Part shown: in pieces, positions 22,561-35,610 of the stretch
Layout: the number at the start of each line of letters is the position of its first letter
How positions within the stretch are numbered: position 1 is the first letter of the stretch
Assembly: GCA_037957365.1 (NCBI GenBank)
Contig: JARHVA010005491.1
Location: 376,001 to 440,000 of the forward strand
Direction: 5' to 3'
Length of the DNA: 64,000 nt
Origin: Torreya grandis
Taxonomy: Eukaryota > Streptophyta > Pinopsida > Cupressales > Taxaceae
Translations under genes and position numbers: made by a program
The notes under the pieces: generated by a model
What the model saw: only the letters and a program-made list of their open reading frames with translations
What the model was told of the DNA's origin: nothing
The model's database searches: none

Positions 22561-24739
22561 AGGTTGCATTGTGTTGTGGCATGCCTTACTACTTGATAGA
22601 GTGTACAAAATTATTTCTTGACTTTCAAACAATCATTTCAATGGTGTCCTTATTTTATGCATTATGTACACCATATATTCAATTGAGGCTTATCTACCTC
22701 ATTCTATTTCTCCATTCTTTTCATGAAAACCTATAATGTGTTTTTGATTTTGGATATAGAAATAAGAACTTCTCCATAATCTTCAATCTATTCTATGTGT
22801 AGTGCAATAGCTCTAGCATATAATTTGGTATCATATTGAGTTTGTATAGTGGAAAACCAAATTTTAGATCGTAATACTTAAATGAAACATGATACTTTAT
22901 ATTTATCTATTAATTAAAATTATACCTTATTCATCACATTAGAGAATCTTTTCTCATAGTCATAGACCAATTCTCTATAATTTTATCTTATCTCCTTCAG
23001 GTCCAGTATAGTTTAACTGATGCATTTCTTAATCTTGAATTTTGTGATGAGCCAATCCTAAACATATTTTAGACTTGACTATTAAATGTCTCTTTTGTAT
23101 ATAAATTACATTTTTATCCTACATAGGGCCCTTACTAATTCACACTTTTGAAAAGTTTCATTAGTAACACCCTTAGCTTGCCATTTCATTTTACAAGTTA
23201 GCAAGTACTATTCATGATCAATGGACCAATCATAAATGCCTAAGTTTAAAAATCCTCGTAGATGAGTCATCATACTAATTGGTGTGGTTGTATTCTTTTT
23301 TGTAACTATTATCAAAGGCATCTACATTCTAATTGATCTTGCTTATGTACTACTCTGTGCACCATAACTAGTATTATTTATCATTCATCATCCTCTATCT
23401 TCATCTTTCATTCATCATCTCTATTATTTCCTCTAACTCATTCATCATTTATCCCACTACTACTTTTACATTTATTCATAACTACTTGGATATCCTTCTA
23501 CATATTCCATCTATTTTGTTATTGCAATTCCCATTCTAAATCCAAGCTTTCTTTTTGAATCTTCTTCCCTCACATTTTTATTTTGGACTCAAGTTCAAAC
23601 TTCACTTATTCATCTACCCATCATTCACCATCATATATACACATCCCCATATGCCTAAAGCGCCTACTACATATTGGCTAGAGTAGGCACCATGGCCTTA
23701 TCCATAGCCAACATCTTTAACAAGAGAGGTAGTCACTACATATATTTTCCTTTGATTATTTAGATAAAATGGTCCTATGCATATTCAAATGTTATATATC
23801 CTTGTACTATAAACTTGGTGATGTATCCATCTATGGTGGTGGTGACTCAATAGTCTATCTCTCTCATAATATCAGTTTCTAGTTTCAATAATTGGTCTAT
23901 TTTCCCTTCATTCCAAGTGATTATTTATTTCATTCTAGGATTGAAGTAATAGTATTTCGTTCTTGTCAACTACATAGTTAGCAATTCAAGTAGTTCATAC
24001 TAGAAAAATTCATATATTTCTTTGTATATATGCCCCTAAATAATTTCACTCTTGGTAAGACCAGTCCTCTTAGATTCTACTTCTATGAATTTCCATACTT
24101 TTTTGTCTAGCCATTTTTTAATGTCTTCCTGCCTCATTAACCATCTTAGTATAGTTTCCTTCAAAAGGGGTGATTTTAAACTCACTACACCATATTTAGT
24201 AGAGGATCCCAGTACATAAAAACATTTTAAGGATGAGGATAACTAGTTTTTATTATATTGTGTAGGATCTTACAAATAATTCATATTTAATAAAAGCATG
24301 TCAAAGAGGAATTATCATATGATAGATAAGAATTAAGATTAACCAAAATTATATTTAGGTTTTTCAAGGAATAACATAATAAATATAATAGTCAATCATA
24401 ACTAGAATGTCTATATTGATCTTAAAAAGGGTTCATCCTCTTCTTCATACAAACATACATATTTATAATCATTTGTAGTTCCTGACTATTCACATTATTC
24501 TCATACATTGGCACCAAAAATCAAGGATTGTTCATCTTATATTCTTTTAGAAGTCATGGAAGATAGGACAAAATGCATATAGCTAATAATTTCATACATA
24601 ATGCATGAATATCTAAAGAATATCCTTCACAACTTTACTTATCTATTTTCTTCTCCCAACACTTGTTATAGTCAAGTGACATTTTATTGACTACATTTAC
24701 CCACCTATATTATATAAATGCAATAAAGTGAAATGACTA
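22561..24739. other. Unassigned; coding-like minus segment at 23.8-24.2 kb
   Basis: Most of the stretch shows no domain. The minus strand at about 24210-23840 reads unusually well for this window, with few stops. It gives TKYGVVSLKSPLLKETILRW, then KKWLDKKVWKFIEVESKRTG and KIDQLLKLETDIM, a Lys/Glu-rich and probably helical protein. I do not recognise it; it may be the extra N-terminal ORF of an Ogre-like element or a Gag. The rest, including the pyrimidine-rich plus strand at 23.4-23.65 kb, shows nothing I can name. Confidence 0.35.
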
Positions 24740-25700
24740 TTAGAAATGAAAAATAAGCATACCTAGACTTACCTAAGAGGTAAATCCCTTGAGTTTGGGT
24801 CTAAGTATGTGAAGCTTGCTCCATTATTTATCTTAAAAATGAAACATGGTTGCATCAATATTTACTTAAGAAACATCAAAATAAAATACAAAACTATGTA
24901 AATAAATATGAAAGAGAGGAAAATAATTAATACAACTCATTAGGTACATGAAACAATGCAAGAACCTAGTGACATCCTCTATGTTAGTGTAGTTGGTGAC
25001 CAAATGGTGAATAGCTTGAACTGATCTAAATGTCTTTCTCAATTCCCATGTGTGGGTGGCTCAATAAATCAATACAAATTTTAATCCATTATTTCCCACC
25101 CATATTTTGTGGATAATAATCTATGAATAACTTGGATTGGAATGATGGCTTTTTCAACCCTCTTGTGTAGGTGACTCAAGAACTCAAGTAGGATATGACT
25201 CCATCATTACCTACCCATGTGTAGTAGATGCATATCTAACTAAAACTATGTAATGTAATTGAATTTATATCATATATTTTAAACTATTTAGGGTGGCTCT
25301 ATATCCACTTAGAAATTCTAAAATTGAAAATGTATTAGGTGCCTCTCAAGCACTCAGGAATATAGCTCAAGGATTATGTGGAAATGTCAATCATCACATA
25401 TGGAATAATCCATTAATATGGTGTGAAACCTAGTGAAAATGGTTTATAGAGTATACAACATGGATAATAACATGTATTTATCATTCCATTTGAGATGAGA
25501 TGGTGCAAAAGGGATCATATGAGAATGATGTGCTATGCACATGCCCCTAATTTTGACATATGTGTATCTGGATTCTAGACTGAGTTGTACCAATATGTGT
25601 ATGTGCATATTTAAAACTAAAATGGTATGATCATGCCACACACGATTCCCCGAATCTGATCAAACTAGTATGATCTTATGTAAAACTAAGGATAATTTGA
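24740..25700. repeat. Dispersed repeat B, copy 1
   Basis: Aligns by eye with 63065-64000 in the same orientation. Shared blocks include agacttacctaag, tctaagtatgtgaagcttgctcc, caatgcaagaacctagtgac, cccatgtgtgggtggctca and the later cacatgccccta. In the second location it lies directly right of repeat A, while here no repeat A is adjacent. It contains no ORF. It could be a non-coding part of an LTR element or an LTR fragment of another family. Confidence 0.7.
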
Positions 25701-27599
25701 GCATACCTAATAATCTATGACTAACACTATACAAAATTGAATTGTATCTATTGCACCTTTCTAACCAATATAAACTTTCTTATTTGTAGGGATACTTGAT
25801 AGTAACATATTGTGTTAGTTTACTCTATGCCACACTAGTTTCCTTCTATGTTTTTATATGTAAATTGAATCCGATCTGTGTCTGATTTTTTTCACTATGT
25901 TTTCCTTACTATGATCTTTGTAATATGTATCTACATGCTAAAAATTATGTTTGAGTGCACTTGAATAGATTGATATTTATGAAAAACCATTGTGAATTAC
26001 ACTTATTTTTAGGGGAGTTGTTAAACATGTGAAATTATTATCCTCAAAAGAAAAACTATGCAACTTATGTGTTAGGCTGAGCATAAATGATATCTACATA
26101 TTAAAATAATATAATGTGTATACATGACATCATAATTAAATATCATCTAAACATATGTTGGTAATTTATGATGTATGTTAGATCTAACATTAAAATGGTT
26201 TTAAATATAGATATAATAATTTAAACATGTATATGATCAACAAATCTAGATATAATGTAAGTAGCTACCTAGGGGAATGAGGTATGATGTCCATCAAGTC
26301 ACCCAAGGAAGAAGGGGAGATGCATGAGGTCCTTCATGGCATCTAAAACTAAGTGTTAAAGTAATAATCAAGATAAAAACATCATTTTCATGATGCATAC
26401 ATGAAATCATACATACAAACACATGAAGCACACAAAGTAGGCCAAGGGTCAAAAATACAATGGACATGGACACATGTCATTAAGTCTAAGAAAGATAAAA
26501 CATACAAGAACATGTTCAAATGTCCACCTACACATATAAAAATCAAAATTGTGTGAGATCCACATGGAAGGACATTTTTAAATGTCTTCATATAAAATCA
26601 ATAAGGTACATATAATTACATGGTCACATGTCCAAAGCATACACACAATGAAAAGAATTGTCATAGAGTTGTAGAAGAATGCCATATTCAAATTACCTCA
26701 AGTAAATGTAGAATAAAATAGGCATAATCAAATTTAAAATAAGAAATCTATAAATGAAATTATGCATGAACATGTGGTAGAAATACATATAAGTAAAAAT
26801 CAGTATCTAAGCTATGTCTATAATAGTGGTAATTAGTAAAAAATATTAGTATAAAATGGTATAACCTGGTAGATCAAAATTTGTGTAGTATGATGCCCCT
26901 AGTGGGATAATTATTGATGATGAAGCTATATATGTACCCCCAATGGTTACATAGTATAAAATATGGAATTATGTATGGGACCTAGTTCCTATAAGATTTT
27001 GTGAACACTCAAAGAGAATAAGTGAAGCATGTATGTATCATAAAACCAACTAGACTAGCATAGATAACATATGTGGTATTTGGATAATATAAGGAATGTA
27101 AACATGTAAATTCATACAATCTAAAATTTTGTATTTTCTTATGAATATTTTAATGTTTTTTAATTTTTGAACATATTATATTGATTTTATGTTTTTTAAG
27201 TAATATAAACTATGCAATCAATCATGAAAATGAAACTATGCACAAGTGAGAAAGTTAAGAGAAACTATGTACAAGTAGAGATATACTACTAATTGATGAG
27301 TCTCGCAAGAGAGTCATAATCAATGTGTCCTACATAAAATATAGGAAGAGTGATCATGTGTGTTGTATGATGAGGAATATGAGATCATGGAATCAGATGT
27401 ATTAGCTGATCTATAGTTGAAACTTCCTATAGAGTGGAACTAGGAATTTGTGGAGCTAACTAAATTACCATATGAACTTTGGGGTTCTTAGGAACCCATA
27501 TAGTATAAGAATCAATAATTATAGTGGATGTTCTATGTTATAACATTGATATATGTGATAATGAGGTAGAGAGATGTTCTCTAGAAACCATAACATGTG
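25701..27599. other. No gene or repeat recognised
   Basis: AT-rich and stop-rich on both strands. The block at 26280-26620 is somewhat richer in A and C, with recurrent acatacaag and cacatg words but no clear period. No Pol domain could be read, although RT would be expected here if the Gag and protease to the right continued into a normal Pol. Confidence 0.4.
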
Positions 27600-28140
27600 T
27601 CTAATGTATAATTATCTATAATATAGGTTGGTATGGGAGAGTATGTGTATGTGATGCTGTCATAGGAGTGGACCTCACCTGCACTAGTGGCTCAACTATA
27701 TATATGTGAAAATAGATTCTATGTGTTAAATGAGAATTGGTGTCTACTTTATAATTGGCTATGTATTAGGTAACTGATACTCGTATATAATTCCATCAAT
27801 TATAACCACTTGATTAACATGTATATATTTTAGACATATATGCATAGTAGATGGGATATCCCAAAGTTGTTATATACAAGTCCTAACCAATAACATATTA
27901 AATGTGTCTACACTAGGTACCACTAAAAATATAGTAGCCATGTGTGTGGGAAAAAATTATAATGGTATTAATATATCCTTTATGGAGCTCTGAACATGGC
28001 CACTAAAGCCATGAATATCTATAGCTATCTGAGAAATGTCCTACTCTAAATAACCTAAGTTTTATTAAAGTGTAATAATACACATACTAATTCTTGACCC
28101 ATTATCAACTGTTATACTCTAAATGGGGTGAGGATCAATT
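27600..28140 (-). pseudogene. Ty3/gypsy aspartic protease region, strongly decayed
   Basis: At about 28110-28070 the minus strand gives VDNGSRISMCIITL, resembling the VDGGSxLNxCPLxTL active-site segment. Here the D-G-G position reads D-N-G. Further left, at about 27860-27800, an IPSTMHICLKYIH-like stretch resembles the VPSTLHQxxKF end of the domain. The order fits a protease following the Gag zinc motif at 28.4-28.6 kb. Several stops and frame changes lie between, so identification rests on these two anchors and the context. Confidence 0.5.
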
Positions 28141-28389
28141 TAGTCTTATACAAGGAGTGCATATAAATATGATTCATTATTTACTATCTCTTTCTATAAA
28201 AAATTGACGAGAGGTCTAACTAGAATTATATTATGATACACACTAATGATATTATGTAGAGACTATGTGTCCATTATATGAGTATGATAAGATGCTAGTG
28301 GTGGTTGTGCATAATATGTATATTGAACACCTCAAGTACCTACTATCTTATTAGTAGTATGTTATGGAAACAGAACTAAAAATATTTTC

Positions 28390-29345
28390 AATGCTTTTGA
28401 TTCTATTAGTTATGGTTTAGGTGCCTCTATAGGAGCGTCAATATTAAAGATATTAGATTCTATCAAATCTTGTATCTTATGTCATAAGTTGATGCATATG
28501 TTTTTAGTATGCCCTAGTGCTCTATGATAGTCACAAAATGCATTACCATCATAATTAATTGGAAGAGGCCTAGTCCTATCAATCTCTTCGATGGGATGGA
28601 GAGATATAACAATGTATTTGATGAGTTATTAGAGAACATGTGCTAGTGATTGAGAAAGATTCATAAAATGTCTCATTGGAGGATCTGATAAGATCTTGTG
28701 AAGGGGTGGATATGAAATTATATTAATTTTTGTTTTTGAATCATTAATTTTATCATTGGGATTTGAATTGTATGGGTGCTTATTAGAACTCTTATTAGTT
28801 GAATATGATCCAATTGTGTACTTCAATTTTCTCATGGAGAGAAGCTTCACTTCCATTTTTTTCATTGTATGACAAATATCTATGAATGAAGGGAACTTAT
28901 GGAATATCATAGCTTCATGCAATTCCATTAGTAAACTCTACTTTAATATGTCTTAGACTTATCTTCCTCTCATGGGGATAGTCATCTTTGCCAATAGAGT
29001 TTTATATTACAAGACATATTCAACTATTGTCTCATTATATTTTTGTTTGAGTTATGAAAATTGAGCATAAAAAACCTTATCAGTGATGTTGATTTAAAAG
29101 TTATCCAAAAACAAAGATTCTAGTGGATTGAATGTTTTGATGGATTGATTAGAAATATTATAGAACCATTATAATGCATAGTCCTTTAAACTACAAGGGA
29201 AAAACTTAATAAGGAGTCAATCATTAGATACATAGTCCACACATGCCATGTGGAAAGCTCATAAATGGTGCTCTGGGTCACCCTTACCATCATAGAAATT
29301 AAGCTTGGGTGCCATGAATCTAGATGGATAAGGAGTTTCCACTAT
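28390..29345 (-). pseudogene. Ty3/gypsy Gag (retrotransposon gag domain) with CHC knuckle, decayed
   Basis: Gag forms the particle shell. The minus strand from about 29330 reads PKLNFYDGKGDPEHHL, then AFHMACVDYVSND, LIKFFPCSLKDYALQWFYNI and ISNQSIKTF. This is the standard plant gypsy Gag core (FDGKGDPxxHLxxF, LFPxSLxGxAxxWF, I.SF). It continues with KYNETIVEYV and the open frame 28928-28629. At 28620-28540, INYDGNAFCDYHRALGHTKN followed by C is the CxxHxxxGHxTxxC motif, then a KIQDLIE tail. The GKGDPE type and this knuckle are typical of Tat-like lineages. Protease follows to the left, and repeat A copy 2 lies upstream as a plausible 5' LTR. Confidence 0.88.
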
Positions 29346-30190
29346 ATGGTGTGTTAAAGGTGTATGTATAATAACATGAGAATCCAATGCATGAGGTGGT
29401 TAGGTGGCATCTTCTTGAAGATGTAATACCTTGGCCTATAGATCATAGATCTCATGAATAAGGTATTTTACATATGGAGAGTAGGAATATATACTAGCCA
29501 TAAGAGGTGTTTCCACTGGTGAAGTTTTTTGAGTTAGAACATGTTGTTGTAGAATCTGAGTTGCCCCCATAGGAGGTGTAATAACATTAGTATATGGGGT
29601 TTGAAGATTGACCAAGTAATGTTTTATTTTTAATATATTCATAGACAATAAAAATTAGGTCATATTGTATATTTGAATGTTTTTATATGAAAATTTTTAA
29701 TTGTCTCTTATTAGTCTCATCAAATTAGTTATTGAGTTATACCACTATTGGTTTGAAAGTAGGAAAACAAAATGTTGTATATTTTGAACATTTTATGAAA
29801 TTTAATATATGAAAGATTTTTATAATAAATCAAGTCTAAGATTTTAGAATTAATTTATGAATATTAAAATGAAAGGATACAAACCCTAAGGGAATCTAGT
29901 TTTAGGGTTTGGGTAGTGTCTTAAGTAAGTCAAGTTCATCAAATGATTTAACCTTTAAGGGATTTATGGAATGTAAACCCTAGGATGTTAAATTTATAGA
30001 ATATGAAAATAGAGGAATAAATATCCAATAAATATAAACACTAATTTGTACAAGAATTGACCTAATTTATTATTTTAAAAATATAAATGAATCAGAAAAG
30101 TATGTAAATAGATATAAATTTATTGAGATGGATGAATATGAGGATAAGAACTTGTGGAAAATCCAATCATAGTGTTTTAAATTATAAATA
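29346..30190 (-). other. Probable leader between LTR A copy 2 and Gag
   Basis: A non-coding AT-rich segment upstream of the Gag core on the minus strand. The minus frame 29648-29436 ends ...YVKYLIHEIYDL, possibly the very N-terminus of Gag. Repeated words such as aaaccctaaggg and tagggttt occur at 29880-29990. No clear primer-binding site was found next to the LTR-like repeat. Confidence 0.4.
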
Positions 30191-31100
30191 GGTCTCAGAA
30201 TGCCTCTTGGATAGTAACACAGTTCTTTGGATAGTAATGCACTATGTTAGTGTCCTCTATGACATGTTAGTATCATCTTGCTATAAATCATGTGAACTTC
30301 TAAGAATATCCTCACTCGAGTTTGAGACACATGCCCCTGTGTGAACAAACCTAACTCCATTGTTTGTGACCTATTTTTTACTAATATAGGAACAAACCCT
30401 ACACCTACATGGTGATAGGGAATTTTAATGACACAAGTAAAAAAATTGTGATGTCAAATGGGTAGGCTATATGTCCTTAATACCTAGATGTGTTGAGATT
30501 TTATTACATACAAAAACCTAGAGATGCGATCAAGCCTGATGTAGTTCTCCTAATCTAAGTTTTGGTGGAAGGGCAAGTGAATGCTAGTATGAGTGCCAAA
30601 TTAAGTGCTTTGAGTGAGGCTTGAGATAATAAATCTGAGTAGATTGAGATTAAGACTAATGTAGATGGTTGTATGCAAAATGAGGGTTGGCTAATGATTA
30701 ATGACCTTGATTTACACCACTTTTTCTTGAGCTTGTTTTTGTGTATTTTCATCTCATTTCCATATAATAGGTAATGCAATAAAAATGGTGTATATAAATT
30801 AATATGGTGCTTTTCTAGATGTGATTTGAGCCTAGGATAGACCTAAGGTGCCTTTAAAACTATAAATATATTTATTGTGGCTGAAAAGAGGTGAATGAAC
30901 TAGTATATTCCCTTAATCACTAGCATAGTGAGCTAGTATCTAAAGGGGCATGCTAGTGTTTAGGTGGCAGAACATGTGGCACTAGGGCCTAGAAGCCTAG
31001 GGAAAGGGCTGGGGCTAATTCAAAAATGTATATAGATGTGTTAGACAAATACTAAAGATATTTAAGGATCAAAATAGGCCTTAAGATAGGTCTATGGATT
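30191..31100 (-). mobile_element. LTR-like repeat A, copy 2
   Basis: Homologous to 13685-14637 and 62060-63005. Shared stretches include ctatgacatgttagtatc, gtgaacttctaagaatatcc, ttctcctaatctaagt and aaaataggccttaagatagg. It lies directly upstream of the minus-strand Gag at 28.4-29.3 kb, the position of a 5' LTR. The minus reading has no long ORF. The right boundary is less clear than in copies 1 and 3: similarity fades at about 31100 without the TTAGCA end. Alternatively, this could be a solo repeat with Gag adjacent by chance. Confidence 0.65.
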
Positions 31101-31660
31101 TTATATGACTACAATTTTATAATAAATTTCCATTTTATCAAAATTGTTGATTCTTTATTAGGAATATTCTAGGGTTTTACTTATGAAGAATTAAAAATTA
31201 CTTAGCCTATTTTTTATTCATAATATATCTATTTTAAATTTCATCAAATTTTTCTCATAATTATATTACTATATACAAAAGACTCTTTTTCCAAAATATG
31301 GTATAGATCTTGCAAATTCAGTATTTTACTTTTTTTAGTAAATTTAGACCTATATGATGGACATTATACTTTTGTGCTTTATTATTTGTATATGTTTTAT
31401 TAATTTATTATTTTTCTTAAAACCCTATTTTATATTCCAAAAATTATTATCCAACTATTTGATAATTTTTTCTCTTTATTTGGCACATTTTGGTGACCCT
31501 ATCTTTTGGTCTCTAAACTCTAGTTTTCCCTTGGGTCTTTTGATTTTTGTGATTAATGTAATTATATAGCCATGAAATTAATTATCATGATTTATTATTC
31601 CCTGTAATTATTATGTCTCTCTTATTCTATTCTCATATCTACTTTTATAACAATTATAAT
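31101..31660. other. No gene seen
   Basis: A very AT-rich stretch with hydrophobic low-complexity open frames such as plus 31354-31569. It shows no conserved motif or repeat. Confidence 0.4.
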
Positions 31661-32137
31661 GGCTAAAAAAACTTCTTCCTCATCCTAACCCTAAGGAGGG
31701 TGATATATACCATCCCTATAACTAGGTCCATGTTATTTATTATTCAAGGGGTAAGGTGGGGCATCCTATAATTATAAAATAATGTAACTCTTCCTACAAC
31801 CCTATATGGTATGTGTATGCATGTTCAATTTGAAACACCTAGGGTTTGTGCTTGTGGGGCCTTGAAATATCAAATCATAAGTATGAAAAAGTCAATAAAA
31901 GAGTTACAAAATACGATTACATATCTACACAATCCCAAAATTGATAGTGTTAACCATGCATTTCCTTATTCCTATAGAAATTCTTTACCAAAAAAGGTTT
32001 CATATCCAAATGAAAAAAAAATACATCTAAAAAATGTGATTAAAAAAGTGACCAAATGGATACTAAGTGTCCAAGTGAAATCTTCTGGGAGATGTGTTGA
32101 TGTAGTTTTTATGCACACCAAAAATTTAATGATGTAA
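31661..32137 (+). pseudogene. Unidentified coding-like segment
   Basis: The plus strand is open for 108 codons at 31811-32137. It contains PRVCACGALKYQI, IKELQNTITYLHNPKID and YSYRNSLPKKVSYPN, then a Lys-rich VIKKVTKWILSVQVKSSGRC. The composition is protein-like rather than low-complexity, and an upstream frame from 31690 (GDIYHPYN, YYSRGKVGHPII) seems to continue the same strand after a frameshift. The last dozen codons lie inside the LTR-like repeat C that starts at 32098, so the natural end is lost. I do not recognise the family. It may be the flank into which the large gypsy element inserted. Confidence 0.4.
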
Positions 32138-32470
32138 CATCTAGAATTTTAATATATAAATGGAGATAAACTCAACTCTAAGGCATAGGTTTCAAGTATA
32201 GTTTGAGCAATTAGGTGGTAGAATAGAAAACCAAGCATGCAAGTTTTTAACCAGTATGAATGGATGAGTGAAACCTTGAATAAACTAAATCCTACTTGAG
32301 TTGGATGGATGTAATTTATTCTAAAGTGGGTATACTTAAAAAAAATACTCCAAAAAATGGGGAAAGGTGGGTAAGGAAATAAGGTTTTGTAATCTCAAGA
32401 GGGATTACTTCCATGTAGGTCTATTTGTGGACAAGTGTTTAAAACTAATGCTTGTAGCTATTAGTTATTG

Positions 32471-32490
32471 CTCACACACACACACACACA
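32471..32490. repeat. (CA)10 tract inside repeat C
   Basis: A perfect CA run; the other repeat C copy has a shorter ctcacacacacaaac at the same place, about 53820-53834. Confidence 0.9.
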
Positions 32491-32573
32491 TAGTTAAGGA
32501 GTCAAAAGAAAAGATAATATAGAAAAATCTAATATCTCAACTAAATGTTGCTCCTATTAGAGTTGATTTTGAA

Positions 32574-32587
32574 CCCCCTTATTTATA
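32574..32587 (-). promoter_or_regulatory. TATA-box-like element of LTR C
   Basis: The minus strand reads TATAAATAAGGGGG, a good plant TATA context. It lies 475-490 bases before the LTR end. In the other LTR the same position reads TATTTGGAATAAGGG, so the motif has decayed there. Predicted from sequence only. Confidence 0.5.
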
Positions 32588-34660
32588 ATATTATATATTA
32601 TATTATAGAGGTATCTAAGGCATCTATTACTCACTCCTAAAAAATATATCATGGAAAAAACTTCTACACACTCAAAGAAATGAAATAGTCAACCTAATTG
32701 CATAAAATCAATGATATATGTTAATCACCGAATATATATTCCAAATCTCATACTAGCATATACCACTAACAAAAAAAATTAATTCCTATTAGCTATTACA
32801 CACTTTGAATTATTAAATCAACTAGCTAGGAAAATAAACATAACTAATTACACAAAATTGAAAGAGAAAGACATCAACATAGTTTCATGACAATCACAAA
32901 TTATTTCTTCTAGTATTGATAAAATTTACTATTAGCCTCCTCTCCTCCTTAAAAATTAGAGGATTAAAATATAAATATATTTATGGAAGGGTCACCTCAT
33001 CCTCTAAATCCATGAAAAACTCTAAAATTACATGCTAATGATAATTATAATGAGATTTCTAATTGATGTAAATTCTTCATGCAAATTTAAACTAGGAAAA
33101 TTGTGTCTTTGAAATAAGAATCCATATAAAACCATGAAAAATGTGCATATTTACAATATTTTCAATAAAATATTACTTGTCTTATATATATTTTCTAGTT
33201 TACATGCAAAATACATATAAAAATAACCTAATAAAACTAAGGTTTACTAGACTTTGGGGCTTACATGGTTAAACTCATAGTCATCAAAGAGACTATACTT
33301 GAAGGTGAATTTGAAATAGATGATCCAACCATAGCTTATTTCTTAACTTCCATTTCTTGGTAATGATTGTATCTAAAACTATGTTGTAACCGTATTATAT
33401 CCATGTTTAAAAGAGAAGGCCTATGTATTCTAGTGACTTGTGCCAATAAGCGTGTATGCTCGGTCTTGGTGTATTTTAAATCCAATTAAAATATTTATAC
33501 CTCTTAAATTTTTTCATAAAAAATCCTAATTCCTTTTCATTATCCTCTAGCATGCACCCCTAAAGATTTTACTTAAAATTGGTGGATTCCTATTAGAGTA
33601 GTTGGTCCAAATTAGCCATTATTATTAACTTACCCAAGGGATCTCATGCCTAAGATAGGCATGGGATAACTTTATCTCATCTAATATCTATAAGACCCAC
33701 TTTTCATGTTATATTAGTTTTAGAATCAATGATTGTGCACTTGATACCCAATATTAGACTTTTAATGTCTTAATGACCACCATATTGAGAGGATTTTCTA
33801 CTTCCAATGGTGTCATTAAATCCAAATGCCCAAAATCCTTATTAGTGGTGTGTAATATAATTAAATTTATATTATTCTAATCTTATTTTAAAGAATTAAA
33901 CAATTTAGAAGTTTAAAAAATATAAGGAAATAATTTAGATCTCATTGAACAGATAGTTTCCAAGATATTGTACAATCTAAGAGCTAAATTTTGAACATCA
34001 CCTTAAATTGCCTTAGGAACTTGTACTATCCTTTGTTGTTCTTGTACTTGCAATATCTATTTTTATCTCTTTCATAGGTTTGTATTCCCTACATGAAGTT
34101 TAAATGAATCCTATATATTTTATTTAAGATAATCTTTGAAATCTTTATTATATGTTAAATCTCTAAATCTCATGTTCTTTGTCTTTGAGAGTGACAAAAC
34201 ATATTTACTTTATTATGAAATCAAACTACTTACAAATTCATCTTGAATTTTCCTCTTCTCATCCCTTTGGATAGTTATCATTTATTTTTCAAATATGGAT
34301 TTCATAGTAGGTAACTTTATAATGACTATATTTAGTCTTTATGAATCTTTGGCCTCCAAGTCTGCATCCCACTATGGGATTAACACATATGAAGAGTCAA
34401 TTGTATGAGTGTCCTAATTATTGGTTGATGTAAAAAAGTCCAATAAATATTATATTAATGCCTCTGCATGTAATGGCTTTGGGAATGATGAAAATGTGAT
34501 ATTTTTTTAGTCCACATCACCAAACTAAAGCATTAGATGGACAATTTATGTGGGATTCTTATTCTTAGTTTTTGTATAGGGACAATATAAGTAGCCTAGG
34601 TAATAGTGGATGAAGGCATTGGTAAACCTAATTGAGTAGAGGGAACATGCAATTTATCAC

Positions 34661-35610
34661 TTAAAGGGATGTCATAGTCTTTTTAAAATAGATCTTTTTA
34701 GACGTAGGAGTGGTATGGGAAATGATAATTGAAGTAGTAATGGAGGAAGTAGAGACCATAGGAGATAAAGAAACAACCTCAACACTAGAAATAAAAATAT
34801 TTATAGAAAACATAATAATAAAACAAATAATGGGAATAGTGGAATCAATAGGGACTATATTAACCATTGGAAGGGAAGAAACAATAGGACACAAAGGAAG
34901 TGAAGTAAAAGTGGCCAAAGTGATGGCGACTTCACTAGATTTTTTAGCCTCCATTGGTGTTTTTCCTTTCATACCATAAAGAATTTATATTTTATCCCTT
35001 TTAATTTATTCATTCTCATCTTTAAGATCATTTTATGGTACCTACATAGTTGAATTTTTATGATAATTTACTAATTGAATAGGGTCTATAGGGGTTCTTA
35101 CTTTCATCTTCTAATAGATTGTTATATTTCCATCTAAAGGAGGAGTCCCCTAGGTTGTAAAAGGTTCAATGTTTACACTTATATTATTATGAAATGAGGG
35201 AGTAATGGGGAGACCTATGTCCTTAGATTAAAATGAATTAATGAAAATTAGTTCGCATTATTCTCCCAAAGAAGTTGTAATACTAAGCATTTCCTCCACA
35301 TTTGCTCTTGATTGATGGCCTTCATTTCAATAGTAGTAAAGTTTTGGAAGGCCCTTATTGTAAATAACTTCACATAATATGTGATTATTCCACACACTAC
35401 TATTTACTCACATTTGACATCATATTGGGTGGTGGTTGGGAGGATTTTCCTTGTTATAAAAGTTTAAGGGTAGGAAAAGAGGTTTAATAGTCTGTGGTTT
35501 CCAATCCATCAGGATGTGGAAGCCTAATATGCACCTATAAAATTATGATGGAGGGATACCTTTATATGGATCTTAAATTATCTTTATTTAACCTAGCCAT
35601 TCATTCCTTT
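34661..35610 (-). pseudogene. Coding-like region within U3 of LTR C (copy 1), decayed
   Basis: The minus frame 34972-34661 starts MKGKTPMEAKKSSEVAITLA and ends KKIYFKKTM. It aligns with the longer minus frame at 56369-55914 in the other LTR: KGKAPMEAGKSCEVTITLA and SKIVHFKKTMESLL. Further upstream (35500-35100) both copies show a shared SSQPPPN segment and a DNLR/DNLI segment, suggesting one long protein of unknown family. Ser/Thr/Pro/Ile-rich composition suggests a disordered linker. I do not know its role. Confidence 0.4.

Noticed and set aside
24508..24526. ttggcaccaaaaatcaagg as a primer-binding site
   Set aside because: No LTR-like sequence or TG...CA boundary could be tied to it, and the match beyond TTGGCACC is weak.
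34710..34979. Plus-strand 89-codon frame in repeat C
   Set aside because: Shadow of the minus-strand U3 reading, which is the one conserved in the other LTR.
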